64,000 nt of DNA. Origin: Streptomyces sp. NBC_00433. GTDB taxonomy: Bacteria; Actinomycetota; Actinomycetes; Streptomycetales; Streptomycetaceae. A program made the position numbers and the translations under genes. Below, one piece after another: positions 46,961-55,163 of the stretch. The stretch spans positions 7,293,501-7,357,500 of the forward strand of contig CP107926.1 of NCBI GenBank assembly GCA_036015235.1, read 5' to 3'. How positions within the stretch are numbered: the first letter of the stretch is position 1; every line of letters begins with the position of its first letter. The notes beneath the pieces were generated by a model, which had not been told where the DNA came from, ran no database searches, and saw nothing but the letters and a program-made list of their open reading frames with translations.

Positions 46961-49579
46961 ATGGGGCTTGGGGTGCCTGAACTCGTACTCGAATTGAACG
47001 ACCGGACCTGGACGCTCGACGCCTCACGGTCCTACAGCCTCGGGCGCGACCCGCAGGCCGATCTCGTCTGCGACGACCCCAGGGTGTCGTGGCGGCATGC
47101 CACCATCCGCCGGGGCGACCGCGGTTGGGTGATCGAGGACCAGGGGAGCACCAACGGCACCTTCGTCCACGGGCAGCGGATCCAGCAGACCGAGGTGGGA
47201 CCCGGCTCCACGGTGAACCTCGGCAATGCCACCGACGGCCCGCGGCTGAGCTTCACCGGCGGCACGCCCGTCGCGGCGTCCGGCGGCGACGTCTACAGCG
47301 CGGAGACCGCGCGCGCCCAGCCCCAGCAGCTCTACCAGCAGGCACCGCCCCAGCAGCCCGTGCCGCCGCCCGTGCAGCAGCCGGCCCCGCGCCTGCCGCC
47401 GCAGCAGCAGGGCTACCCGCAGTATCAGCAGGCCCAGGCCCCGCACGCGGCCCCGGTCCCGCAGGTGGTGCCGCCGCAGCAGGGCGGCGGCTGGCCCGGA
47501 CAGCCGCCGGCGCCGCAGGGCGTACCGCAGCAGCAGGCGGGCCCCACGCCAGGACAGGGCGACCGCAGCCCGACGACCTTCCACCAGATCGCGCTGGGCC
47601 GGGTCATGCGCATCGGCCGCGCGCGGGAGAACGAACTGGTCGTCGCCGACCTCCAGGTCTCCCGCTACCACGCGGAATTCCGCGCGCATCCCGACGGCCG
47701 CCACGAGATCGTCGACCTCGGCAGCCACAACGGCACCTATGTCAACGGCCAGCCGATCCAGCGGCACCTGCTCGGCCCGAACGACATCGTCGGCGTCGGC
47801 CACTCCACCTTCCGGCTGGTCGGGGACCGGCTGGAGGAATTCGTCGACACCGGCGCGGTGTCCTTCTCGGCCCGCCGCCTCTCGGTGACCGTCCCGCACG
47901 GCAGGACCACCAAGACGATCCTCAGGGACGTCTCCTTCGGGGTGCCGGAGAAGTCGCTGATCGGCGTGATCGGCCCGTCGGGCTCCGGCAAGTCGACGCT
48001 GCTGCGCGCGCTGACCGGCTACCGGCCCGCCGACCAGGGCGAGGTGCTGTACGACAACCGGAATCTGTACAAGCAGTTCGCCGAACTGCGGCAGCGCATC
48101 GGCCTGGTGCCGCAGGACGACATCCTGCACAAGGAACTCCAGGTCAAGACCGCCCTGCGGTATGCGGCCAAGCTCCGCTTCCCCGGCGACACCGCGTCGG
48201 CCGAGCGCGAGGCCAGGATCGACGAGGTGCTGCGCGAGCTGAAGCTCGACATCCACGCCGACAAGCGCATCACCTCGCTGTCGGGCGGCCAGCGCAAGCG
48301 CGTCTCGGTGGCCCTCGAACTGCTCACCAAGCCGTCGCTGATCTTCCTGGACGAGCCCACCTCGGGCCTCGACCCCGGCATGGACCGCGACGTGATGAAG
48401 CTGCTGCGCGGCCTGGCCGACGACGGCCGCACCGTCCTGGTGGTCACCCACTCGGTGGCCGAACTGGCGCTGTGCGACAAGCTGCTGGTGATGGCCCCCG
48501 GCGGCGCCGTCGCCTATTTCGGGCCGCCGGACGAGGCGCTGAATTTCTTCGGCTACGACAACTGGGCCGACGTCTTCTCGGCGTTCGAGACCTACCGCGA
48601 CTACGACTGGATGGGCCGCTGGCGCGGCTCGCAGCACTACCAGACCTATGCCGCCGACCTGGACGCCGTCGCACCGCAGGCCGCGCCCTACATCCCGCAC
48701 CAGGTGGCCAAGCCGCCCAAGCCGCAGGCCTGGGGCCCGCAACTGTGGACGCTGGTGCGCCGCTACACCTCGGTGATCGCCTCCGACCGCGGCTTCATCG
48801 GCCTGATGCTGATCCTGCCGACCGTGCTCGGCATCGTCAGCCTGCTGATCCCGGCGAGCAGCGGCCTGGGCTACGGGCCCGCCCGCTCGCACGGCCAGAA
48901 CCGGGACGCCGGCACCATCCTGATGATCATCGCGGTCGGCGCGTGCTTCGCGGGCGCCGCCAACTCCGTGCGCGAGCTGATCAAGGAAAGGGTCATCTAC
49001 GAGCGCGAGCGTGCCGTCGGCCTGTCGCGCTCGGCGTACCTGATGTCCAAGGTCATCGTGCTCGGCCTGATCACCGCCCTGCAGGGCGCGATCATCTGCG
49101 GTATCGGCTTCGTGCCGCGCAGCAGGATGCCCGCCGAGGGCGTCATCCTGCACGGCCAGCCGGCCGTGGAGATGACCCTGGTCATCATGGCCTTCGGCTT
49201 CACCTCGATGATGGTCGGCCTGATCATCTCCGCCCTGGTGAAGACCGCGGAGAAGACCATGCCGCTGCTGGTGATGTACTCGATCGTGCAGATCGTCTTC
49301 ACCGGTGTGCTCTTCCAGATATACGGCAAGCCCGGCATGGAGCAGGTCGCCTGGCTGATGCCGGCCCGCTGGGCGGTCGCCGGCACCGGCGCGACGGCCG
49401 ACCTCAACACGCTGCTGCCGTGGGACACCAAGCCGCCGATCGACGTGGACGCGCTGTGGAAGCACAGCGCGGGCGTCTGGACGGTCGACGTCCTGATGCT
49501 GCTGCTCATGGCGGCGCTGTGCGGTGTCGCCGTCGCCCGGCTGCTGCGCCGGCACGAGCCCGAGGTCATGCGCAAGTAG
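46961..49579 (+). CDS. FHA-domain ABC-2 type exporter (ATPase-permease fusion)
   Basis: The 872-residue protein has an FHA domain (about 8-98), a Pro/Gln-rich linker (about 115-200), a second FHA domain (about 205-290), an ABC ATPase (about 305-530; Walker A GPSGSGKST at 338-346, signature LSGGQRKR, Walker B LIFLDEPTSGLD) and an ABC-2 permease with about six helices (about 610-860). It resembles mycobacterial Rv1747, which is regulated by Ser/Thr kinase phosphorylation read by its FHA domains. TAGACT lies upstream as a -10. The transported compound is unknown; cell-envelope lipids are possible. Confidence 0.93.
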   Translation: MGLGVPELVLELNDRTWTLDASRSYSLGRDPQADLVCDDPRVSWRHATIRRGDRGWVIEDQGSTNGTFVHGQRIQQTEVGPGSTVNLGNATDGPRLSFTGGTPVAASGGDVYSAETARAQPQQLYQQAPPQQPVPPPVQQPAPRLPPQQQGYPQYQQAQAPHAAPVPQVVPPQQGGGWPGQPPAPQGVPQQQAGPTPGQGDRSPTTFHQIALGRVMRIGRARENELVVADLQVSRYHAEFRAHPDGRHEIVDLGSHNGTYVNGQPIQRHLLGPNDIVGVGHSTFRLVGDRLEEFVDTGAVSFSARRLSVTVPHGRTTKTILRDVSFGVPEKSLIGVIGPSGSGKSTLLRALTGYRPADQGEVLYDNRNLYKQFAELRQRIGLVPQDDILHKELQVKTALRYAAKLRFPGDTASAEREARIDEVLRELKLDIHADKRITSLSGGQRKRVSVALELLTKPSLIFLDEPTSGLDPGMDRDVMKLLRGLADDGRTVLVVTHSVAELALCDKLLVMAPGGAVAYFGPPDEALNFFGYDNWADVFSAFETYRDYDWMGRWRGSQHYQTYAADLDAVAPQAAPYIPHQVAKPPKPQAWGPQLWTLVRRYTSVIASDRGFIGLMLILPTVLGIVSLLIPASSGLGYGPARSHGQNRDAGTILMIIAVGACFAGAANSVRELIKERVIYERERAVGLSRSAYLMSKVIVLGLITALQGAIICGIGFVPRSRMPAEGVILHGQPAVEMTLVIMAFGFTSMMVGLIISALVKTAEKTMPLLVMYSIVQIVFTGVLFQIYGKPGMEQVAWLMPARWAVAGTGATADLNTLLPWDTKPPIDVDALWKHSAGVWTVDVLMLLLMAALCGVAVARLLRRHEPEVMRK

Positions 49580-49596
49580 CCGGCGCAGACGCGGCA

Positions 49597-49641
49597 TGCG
49601 AAAAGGGCGGTGGGACTCGTGGTCCCATCGCCCTTTTCGCA
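49597..49641. terminator. Bidirectional terminator
   Basis: A 20-bp stem starts TGCGAAAAGGGCG and ends CGCCCTTTTCGCA, with one G-T wobble, inner arms TGGGAC/GTCCCA and a 5-base loop. It lies between the convergent exporter and transglycosylase genes and should stop transcription from both. Confidence 0.9.
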
Positions 49642-49673
49642 GGAGTTGATCGGTTCGCGGATCAGCGCGCCGA

Positions 49674-50510
49674 TCAGTACGCCGAGTTGACGTTGTCCAT
49701 TCCGCCGTAGACGTGCCAGGCGTAGTTGCACGCGGCGGCGATGTTCGCGACCGGGTTGTAGACGTTCCACGACGTGCCCGACACGTGGTAGGCGTTGAAA
49801 GTCGGGTCGATCGTCTGCAGCAGGCCCTTGGAGGGAATGCCGTTCTGGGCGTTGATGTCCCACAGGTTGATCGCGTTCGGGTTGCCGCTCGACTCCCGCA
49901 TGATGTTGCGGTAAATGCCGTTGTAGGTCGGCACCGGGATGTTGTGCGCGGCCAGCACGGAGCGCGCCTCGCGGATCCAGCCGTCCAGGTTGTCCGGGTA
50001 GACGACCGCGGCGACGGGCACGGCGGTGGCGATCTTCTTCGGCGTCGCCTTCGGGGCCGCCACCTTGAGCGCGGTGCGGTGGGTGGAGCGGGTCGCGGCC
50101 TGCTTGGCCTTGGCGCGCTCGGCGGCCCGGGCGGCTGCCTTCTTCTTCGCCGCGGCGTCCGCGGCCCTCTTCTCGGCGGCGGCGTGCGCCGCCGCCTTCT
50201 TCTTCGCAGCCGCGTCGGCGGCGGCCTTCTTCTGCTGGGCCGCGGTGTCGGCGGCGGCCTTCTTCTTCGCGGCCGCGTCGTCCTGGATGGCCTTCTGCGA
50301 GGCGAGCCCCGCCTGGGCGTCCAGGCTCTTCACCTCCTGGCCGGATTCGACCGAGAAACCGGTCGCTTCGCCCTTGGCCTCAGCCGACCCACCGGTCGCC
50401 TGGAGACCGGTGACGGCCAGGACAACAGCTGCCGCGGCGGCGGCACCAGCCGCCGTGATCTTGTGCTTCTTGGACAGTCGGCCGATCTTCGGGATCGTGG
50501 GGAGCTGCAT
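49674..50510 (-). CDS. Secreted lytic transglycosylase, SLT domain
   Basis: The 278-residue protein has an N-terminal basic stretch and hydrophobic signal/anchor (about 15-42), a long Ala/Lys-rich helical region with repeated AAAKKKAAA-like units (about 70-145), and a C-terminal SLT-fold domain (about 175-278): IMRESSGNPNAINLWD with the catalytic Glu, GLLQTI, and CNYAWHVYGG. It cleaves peptidoglycan glycan strands. The Lys-rich helix may bind the anionic wall. A promoter lies directly upstream. Confidence 0.9.
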   Translation of the reverse strand: MQLPTIPKIGRLSKKHKITAAGAAAAAAVVLAVTGLQATGGSAEAKGEATGFSVESGQEVKSLDAQAGLASQKAIQDDAAAKKKAAADTAAQQKKAAADAAAKKKAAAHAAAEKRAADAAAKKKAAARAAERAKAKQAATRSTHRTALKVAAPKATPKKIATAVPVAAVVYPDNLDGWIREARSVLAAHNIPVPTYNGIYRNIMRESSGNPNAINLWDINAQNGIPSKGLLQTIDPTFNAYHVSGTSWNVYNPVANIAAACNYAWHVYGGMDNVNSAY

Positions 50511-50542
50511 GGAATGACCTCTTCCGGTTGCGGACCTGAGAA

Positions 50543-50571
50543 TTCTTAGGGCCTCGCAAAACGGGGGTCAA
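50543..50571 (-). promoter_or_regulatory. Promoter of transglycosylase gene
   Basis: On the minus strand TTGACC (50,571-50,566) and TAAGAA (50,548-50,543) are separated by 17 bp, a good housekeeping match. The start codon lies 33 bp past the -10, with GGAAGAGG before it. The hairpins further right are therefore upstream of this promoter, not in the leader. Confidence 0.65.
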
Positions 50572-50576
50572 TGAAG

Positions 50577-50755
50577 CCGGCTACGAATCCCATTCGTAGC
50601 CGGGACCGGAACGGGATGTCACTTCCCGGCAATAGCCCGAGCTTTGCCGGGGGTCGTATTCCACTACGCTGCTTAGTATGTGACGCAGGTCCTATAGGTC
50701 ACCTCACACCGCCGCACCCCCGCTGTCGCTTGTGGTGACCGCGGGGGTGCTTTAT
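50577..50755. other. Hairpin-rich intergenic region, possible small RNA or terminator
   Basis: Three inverted repeats are present: CCGGCTACGAAT-CCC-ATTCGTAGCCGG (50,577-50,603, 12 bp, perfect), CCCGGCAA/TTGCCGGG (50,625-50,651), and GCACCCCCGC/GCGGGGGTGC (50,714-50,750). The last is followed on the plus strand by TTTAT, like a rho-independent terminator. A plus-strand RNA ending here would be a non-coding RNA. Alternatively the hairpins end the queA transcript. No ORF is convincing. Confidence 0.45.
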
Positions 50756-50777
50756 GTGACGCTTATTGAGGTGCCCT

Positions 50778-51836
50778 TTACGGCAGCAGGAGATTCACGT
50801 CGCCGAACTCGTGCCACAGGTAGCGGTGCTGGAGCGCCTCGGCGTAGACCCGCTCCAGCAGGCGGTCGCCGGACACCGCCCGCAGCATCAGCAGATGCGA
50901 GGCCTCCGGCTCGTGCAGCCCGGTCAGCAGGCCGTCCACCGCGCGCACCCCGCGCTCCGGGGTGATCACCAGCTCCGTCCAGCCCCGCGCCGGGCGCACC
51001 ACCCCGCGCCGGTCCGCCGCCGACTCCAGCGCCCGCACCGCGGTGGTGCCCACCGCGACCACCCGGCCGCCGGCCGCCCGCGCCGCGTTGACCTGCCAGG
51101 CCGTCGCCGCGGGCACCGCGTAGGGCTCGGCGTACGGCGGCTCGTAGGCCTCGGCCGAGGCGACCCCGGTGTGCAGCACGATCGGCGCGATCTGCACCCC
51201 GCGGCTGACCAGCTCGGTGACCAGTGGCGCCGTGAAGGGCCGGCCCGCGCTCGGCATCTCCGCCGAGCCCGCGCCGTCCGGCGACGCCGTCGCGAAGACC
51301 GTCTGGTGGGCGGCGAGCGGCTGGTCCCGCTCGGTGTAGGCGTAGCGGATCGGCCGCCCGTGCCGGTGCAGGTGCCGCACCGGGTCCGCCATCGACGGCG
51401 ACGCCACCCACAGCCGGTCCCCGCACGGGTCCAGCGGTTCGTCGAGCGCCAGCTGCTCCCCGCCGGCCAGCCTTACCACCGCCCCCGCGGGGCCGCCCGC
51501 CCGGCGGACGGTGGAGCCCCGGCCGTCGGGGTCGCGGACCTCGACCACCCAGCGTCCGTCGTCCCGCCGGGTGGAGAAGTGCACCACGACCGGCTCGCCG
51601 CCCAGGCTGCCGTCCACCGCCGCGGGCAGCGTCCTGGAGGTGTTCACGACCAGGACGTCGCCGGCCCGCAGCAGCACGGGCAGCTCGCGGAAGGCGTGGT
51701 GCGAGACCTCGCCGGCGCCCTGCCGGCCGACCAGCAGCCGCACCCCGTCCCGCCGGGGCGGCGGAGCGGCCGCCAGCGACTCGGCCGGCACATGGAAATC
51801 ACACAGAATGTCCGTTGCATGGCTTCTATCTGTCAT
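50778..51836 (-). CDS. queA: S-adenosylmethionine:tRNA ribosyltransferase-isomerase family (QueA-like)
   Basis: The 352-residue protein matches QueA, which transfers the ribosyl group of SAM to 7-aminomethyl-deazaguanine in tRNA. DVLVVNTSRTLPA, the HPHT-type RPFTAPLVTELVSRGVQIAPIVLHTG, VAVGTTAVRALES and GLLTGLHEPEASHLLMLRAV are visible. No other queuosine gene is in the window, so the pathway context is missing. ATG 51,836 has GGAG upstream. It lies 47 bp after an SDR gene on the same strand. Confidence 0.85.
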   Translation of the reverse strand: MTDRSHATDILCDFHVPAESLAAAPPPRRDGVRLLVGRQGAGEVSHHAFRELPVLLRAGDVLVVNTSRTLPAAVDGSLGGEPVVVHFSTRRDDGRWVVEVRDPDGRGSTVRRAGGPAGAVVRLAGGEQLALDEPLDPCGDRLWVASPSMADPVRHLHRHGRPIRYAYTERDQPLAAHQTVFATASPDGAGSAEMPSAGRPFTAPLVTELVSRGVQIAPIVLHTGVASAEAYEPPYAEPYAVPAATAWQVNAARAAGGRVVAVGTTAVRALESAADRRGVVRPARGWTELVITPERGVRAVDGLLTGLHEPEASHLLMLRAVSGDRLLERVYAEALQHRYLWHEFGDVNLLLP

Positions 51837-51883
51837 GACTCCTATCCCCCTTGTATAGGGGTCTGTGTTTCGGTCGGCCGCGC

Positions 51884-52627
51884 TCACCGTCCGCTCCTCA
51901 GCGCCGACGCCGTGTAGCGGCCGCTGGCCGCGCCCTCGTCCAGCAGCCGCAGCAGCGCCGGAGCCACCTCCTCGGGCAGCGGGCGCTCCGCGAAGTCCGG
52001 GTCGTCGGGCACCGCCGCCGCGTACAGCGCCGTCCGCAGGTCACCCGGATCCACCCACCAGACCCGCAGCCCCGGCTCCTCCACCGCGAGCACCGCCGAC
52101 AGGTGGTCGAGCGCGGCTTTGCTCGCCCCGTAACCGCCCCAGTCCGGGTACGCCTCCACCGCCGCGTCCGAGCTGACGTTCAGCACCCGGCCGCCCGCGG
52201 CCCGCAGCGCGGGAAGCGCCGCCTGAACCAGCGCCAGCGGCGCCGTCACATTGACCTCAAGCGCCGCCCGCAACCCCTCCACCGGCAGCTCCGCCAGCGG
52301 CACCAGCGGCTCGGCGCCCAGCGCGCTGGCATTGTTGACCAGCAGGTCCACCCCGCCCAGCTGCTCGGCCGCCGCCACCAGCGCCGCCCGGTGCGCCGGG
52401 TCCGTGACATCGCCCGGCACCGCCCGCACCATCGCCGCACCGCCGCCGTCCGAGGCATGCCCGCCGCCACCGGACTCCGCCGCCGTACGCTCCAGGCCGG
52501 CCGCCGCCGCCCGCAGCGCCTCCGCGTCCCGCCCGTCGAGCACCAGCCGCCAGCCGCGCCCCGCCAGCTCCGCGGCGAGCGCCCGGCCCAGCCCCCTCGA
52601 CGCACCTGTGATGATCGCTACCGGCAT
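51884..52627 (-). CDS. Short-chain dehydrogenase/reductase
   Basis: The 247-residue SDR has the cofactor site TGASRGLG, LVNNAS, catalytic Ser in VSSDAA and the intact YGASK. An Ala/Gly-rich insert (about 55-75, ESGGGGHASDGGGA) follows the second strand. It resembles reductases of unknown substrate upstream of QueA-like genes, a pairing that may be functional. The ATG at 52,627 is divergent from the sensor kinase gene. Confidence 0.88.
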   Translation of the reverse strand: MPVAIITGASRGLGRALAAELAGRGWRLVLDGRDAEALRAAAAGLERTAAESGGGGHASDGGGAAMVRAVPGDVTDPAHRAALVAAAEQLGGVDLLVNNASALGAEPLVPLAELPVEGLRAALEVNVTAPLALVQAALPALRAAGGRVLNVSSDAAVEAYPDWGGYGASKAALDHLSAVLAVEEPGLRVWWVDPGDLRTALYAAAVPDDPDFAERPLPEEVAPALLRLLDEGAASGRYTASALRSGR

Positions 52628-52855
52628 GATCCCGCCCTCGTTGTCAACCGCCGCCCCGGGCGCCCGAGACGCCCCGGCACGGCCGGGCCGACTGCCCGGC
52701 CGTCTCCTGGGCCCCACCGTAGGAACGGGGGCGAGCCGCCCGCCTCGGGCGGCCGCCCTACACCGCGCGGTCACAAGGGCGTAGGTCCCGATACCCAGCG
52801 GCGCTCCGACCAGCGGCGCATCCGGACGGCGGCCCGGCGCCGGTACGGTGGAGGC

Positions 52856-54010
52856 ATGCCGAGCAGGCCCCCCAGAGGCGGAATCGAAGCGGTCAGCGCC
52901 GCGGTCCTGGCGATGAACCGCCGGCTGGAGGTGCACGAGGTCCTGCAGACCATCGTCGCCTCCGCCCGCGAGCTGCTGGCCGCCGAATACGCGGCGCTCG
53001 GCGTGCCCGACGACCACGGCGGCTTCGCCCAGTTCGTGGTGGACGGCGTCAGCGACGAGGAGTGGAAGGCCATCGGCCCGCTGCCCCGGCAGCACGGCAT
53101 CCTCGCCGCGATGCTGCACGAGGCCACCCCGCAGCGCCTCGACGACGTCCGCGACTTCGCGAGCTTCGCCGGCTGGCCGCGCCGCCACCCGATGATGAAG
53201 GCCTTCATCGGCATGCCGGTGATGGACGGCGACGACATCCTCGGCGCCCTCTTCCTGGCCAACAAGCAGTGCCCCACCCGCCCCGAGGCGGGCTCCCACG
53301 GCTTCACCCAGGACGACGAGGACCTGCTGCGCATCCTCGCCGACCACGCCGCGATCGCGCTGACCAACGCCCGGCTCTACGAGCGCAGCCGCGAGCTGAC
53401 ACTCGCGGGGGAGCGGGCCAGGATCGCCCACGAGCTGCACGACGCGGTCTCGCAGAAGCTCTTCTCGCTGCGGCTGACCGCGCAGGCCGCCGCCGCCCTG
53501 ATCGACACCGACCCGGACCGCGCCAAGTGCCAGCTGCGCGAGGTCGCCGGGCTCGCCGCCGAGGCCGCCGACGAGCTGCGGGCCGTCGTGGTCGAGCTGC
53601 GCCCCGCCGCCCTGGACGACGACGGCCTGGTCGCGACCCTGCGCACCCAGGCCGCGGTCCTCAACCGGGTCCACTCCGCCGGCGTCACCTTTCAGGCCCG
53701 CGACATGCGCGCACTGCCCGCCTCCCAGGAGGAGGCCGTGCTGCGGGTCGCCCAGGAGGCCATGCACAACGCGCTGCGGCACGCCCACGCCGGCACGGTC
53801 GCCATCACCCTCGACGGCCACGGCAAAGGCGCGGTGCTGCGGGTCAGCGACGACGGCAGGGGCTTCGACCCCGGCTCCGTCCGGCGCGCGGGACGCCACC
53901 TCGGCCTGGTCTCCATGCGGGACAGGGCCGGCGGCGTCGGCGGCCGACTCACCGTGCAATCGGCGCCCGGCAAGGGCACCGTCATCGAGCTGGAGGTGCC
54001 GGGTGGCTGA
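52856..54010 (+). CDS. Sensor histidine kinase, GAF plus HisKA_3
   Basis: The 384-residue cytosolic kinase has a GAF domain (about 25-175), a HisKA_3 dimerisation domain with ARIAHELHDAVSQKL, where His195 is the likely phosphorylation site, and an HATPase_c domain (about 275-384: EAMHNALRHA, DDGRGFD and a C-terminal GKGTVIELEVP). No membrane segment is present. TACGGT six bases before the ATG suggests a leaderless mRNA. It overlaps the response-regulator gene by 8 bp, so the two form one two-component pair. Confidence 0.92.
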   Translation: MPSRPPRGGIEAVSAAVLAMNRRLEVHEVLQTIVASARELLAAEYAALGVPDDHGGFAQFVVDGVSDEEWKAIGPLPRQHGILAAMLHEATPQRLDDVRDFASFAGWPRRHPMMKAFIGMPVMDGDDILGALFLANKQCPTRPEAGSHGFTQDDEDLLRILADHAAIALTNARLYERSRELTLAGERARIAHELHDAVSQKLFSLRLTAQAAAALIDTDPDRAKCQLREVAGLAAEAADELRAVVVELRPAALDDDGLVATLRTQAAVLNRVHSAGVTFQARDMRALPASQEEAVLRVAQEAMHNALRHAHAGTVAITLDGHGKGAVLRVSDDGRGFDPGSVRRAGRHLGLVSMRDRAGGVGGRLTVQSAPGKGTVIELEVPGG

Positions 54011-54650
54011 GAAGGTGATCCGTGTCCTGCTGGTGGACGACCACCAGGTCGTACGCCGTGGCCTGCGCACCTTCCTGGAAGTGCAGGGCGACATCGAGGT
54101 GGTCGGCGAGGCGGCCGACGGCCAGGAGGGCGTCGACCGCGCCGCGGAGCTGAAGCCCGACGTGATCCTGATGGACGTCAAGATGCCCGGCACCGACGGC
54201 ATCGAGGCGCTGCGGCTGCTGCGCGACGCGCAGAGCGCCGCCCGCGTGCTGATCGTCACCAGCTTCACCGAGCAGCGCACCGTCGTACCCGCGCTGCGGG
54301 CCGGCGCCGCCGGGTACGTCTACAAGGACGTCGACCCGGTCGCGCTCGCCGACGCGATCCGCTCCGTGCACGCCGGGCACGTGCTGCTGCAGCCCGAGGT
54401 GGCCGGCGCGCTGCTCTCCCAGGACCAGCCGGGCGGCTCGGGGCAGGGCCGCGGCAACGCCCTGACCGAGCGGGAGCGCGAGGTGCTCACCCTGATCGCC
54501 GACGGCCGCTCCAACCGGGAGATCGCCCGCGCGCTGGTGCTGTCGGAGAAGACCGTGAAGACCCACGTGTCGAACATCCTGATGAAGCTGGACCTCGCCG
54601 ACCGCACCCAGGCCGCCCTGTGGGCGGTGCGCAACGGCGTCGGCGGCTGA
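54003..54650 (+). CDS. NarL/LuxR-type response regulator
   Basis: The 215-residue regulator has a receiver domain (Asp12 and Asp13, phosphoacceptor Asp58 in LMDVKMPG, then VTSFTEQ and YKD) and a C-terminal LuxR HTH (ALTEREREVLTLIADGRSNR onward). It is the partner of the overlapping GAF kinase. The GTG start lies within the kinase's last codons. The chaplin gene lies 216 bp downstream, but there is no evidence that it is a target. Confidence 0.94.
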   Translation: MAEKVIRVLLVDDHQVVRRGLRTFLEVQGDIEVVGEAADGQEGVDRAAELKPDVILMDVKMPGTDGIEALRLLRDAQSAARVLIVTSFTEQRTVVPALRAGAAGYVYKDVDPVALADAIRSVHAGHVLLQPEVAGALLSQDQPGGSGQGRGNALTEREREVLTLIADGRSNREIARALVLSEKTVKTHVSNILMKLDLADRTQAALWAVRNGVGG

Positions 54651-54808
54651 CCGGCGCACCCGCGGTGTCCGAGCGGCCGACCGGCGCACCCGCGGGGGTA
54701 CGCCCCTGGGTCGCACCGGGCTCGCACCGGGCTCACGCCGGGCTGAGATTCATACTGTCGGGTGGATGTCGCCCGGCCAACGCATCCCACGGCGCGGTGA
54801 TCCGTTGC

Positions 54809-54847
54809 GCAGGGCGTGCCGCGGCGGAAGGCCGCGGCACGCCCTGC
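54809..54847 (+). promoter_or_regulatory. 17-bp hairpin abutting chaplin ribosome binding site
   Basis: GCAGGGCGTGCCGCGGC and its exact complement form a 17-bp stem with loop GGAAG, ending one base before AAGGAGG (54,848-54,854). An RNA with this stem would either protect the site or control its access. A -10-like CATACT lies near 54,750, so the stem would be in the 5' UTR. Confidence 0.7.
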
Positions 54848-54866
54848 AAGGAGGAATTTCGACGTG

Positions 54867-55103
54867 ATGAACCTCAAGAAGGCCGCGACCCTCACCCTCG
54901 TGGCGGGCGGCCTGGCGGTCGCCGGCACCGGCGTCGCCGCCGCCGACAGCGGCGCGGACGGCATGGCCGCGAATTCCCCGGGAGTGGCCTCCGGCAACCT
55001 GGTGCAGGTCCCGGCGCACGTGCCGGTCAACGTGAGCGGTGACTCCGTCAACGTGATCGGCCTGCTGAACCCGGTCTTCGGCAACTTCGCCGCCAACGGG
55101 TGA
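54867..55103 (+). CDS. Short chaplin lacking cysteines (ChpE-like)
   Basis: The 78-residue preprotein has a signal peptide (NLKKAATLTLVAGGLAVAGT, cleavage near VAAA) and one chaplin domain: SPGVASGNLVQVPAHVPVNV, then SGDSVNVIGLLNPVFGN. Chaplins assemble into amyloid-like surface films on aerial hyphae. Most carry two Cys; here both positions are non-Cys (Ser and Phe-Ala), as in ChpE of S. coelicolor. GTG at 54,864 is an alternative start. Confidence 0.88.
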   Translation: MNLKKAATLTLVAGGLAVAGTGVAAADSGADGMAANSPGVASGNLVQVPAHVPVNVSGDSVNVIGLLNPVFGNFAANG

Positions 55104-55163
55104 CCGCGGCCACCCGCTGACCGCCGGCCCCGCCCCGTACACCCCTTCCGTACGGCGCGGGGC

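Noticed and set aside
47024..49597. 857-codon minus-strand ORF
   Set aside because: It is antisense to the FHA-ABC exporter, with shadow composition.
50511..50777. c-di-AMP (ydaO) riboswitch before the transglycosylase
   Set aside because: The conserved ydaO segments were not found, and a good promoter lies between the hairpins and the gene, so they would not be in its leader.
51884..54280. Extended 798-codon reading of the SDR gene
   Set aside because: The upstream part is antisense to the sensor kinase; the true SDR starts at the ATG at 52,627.
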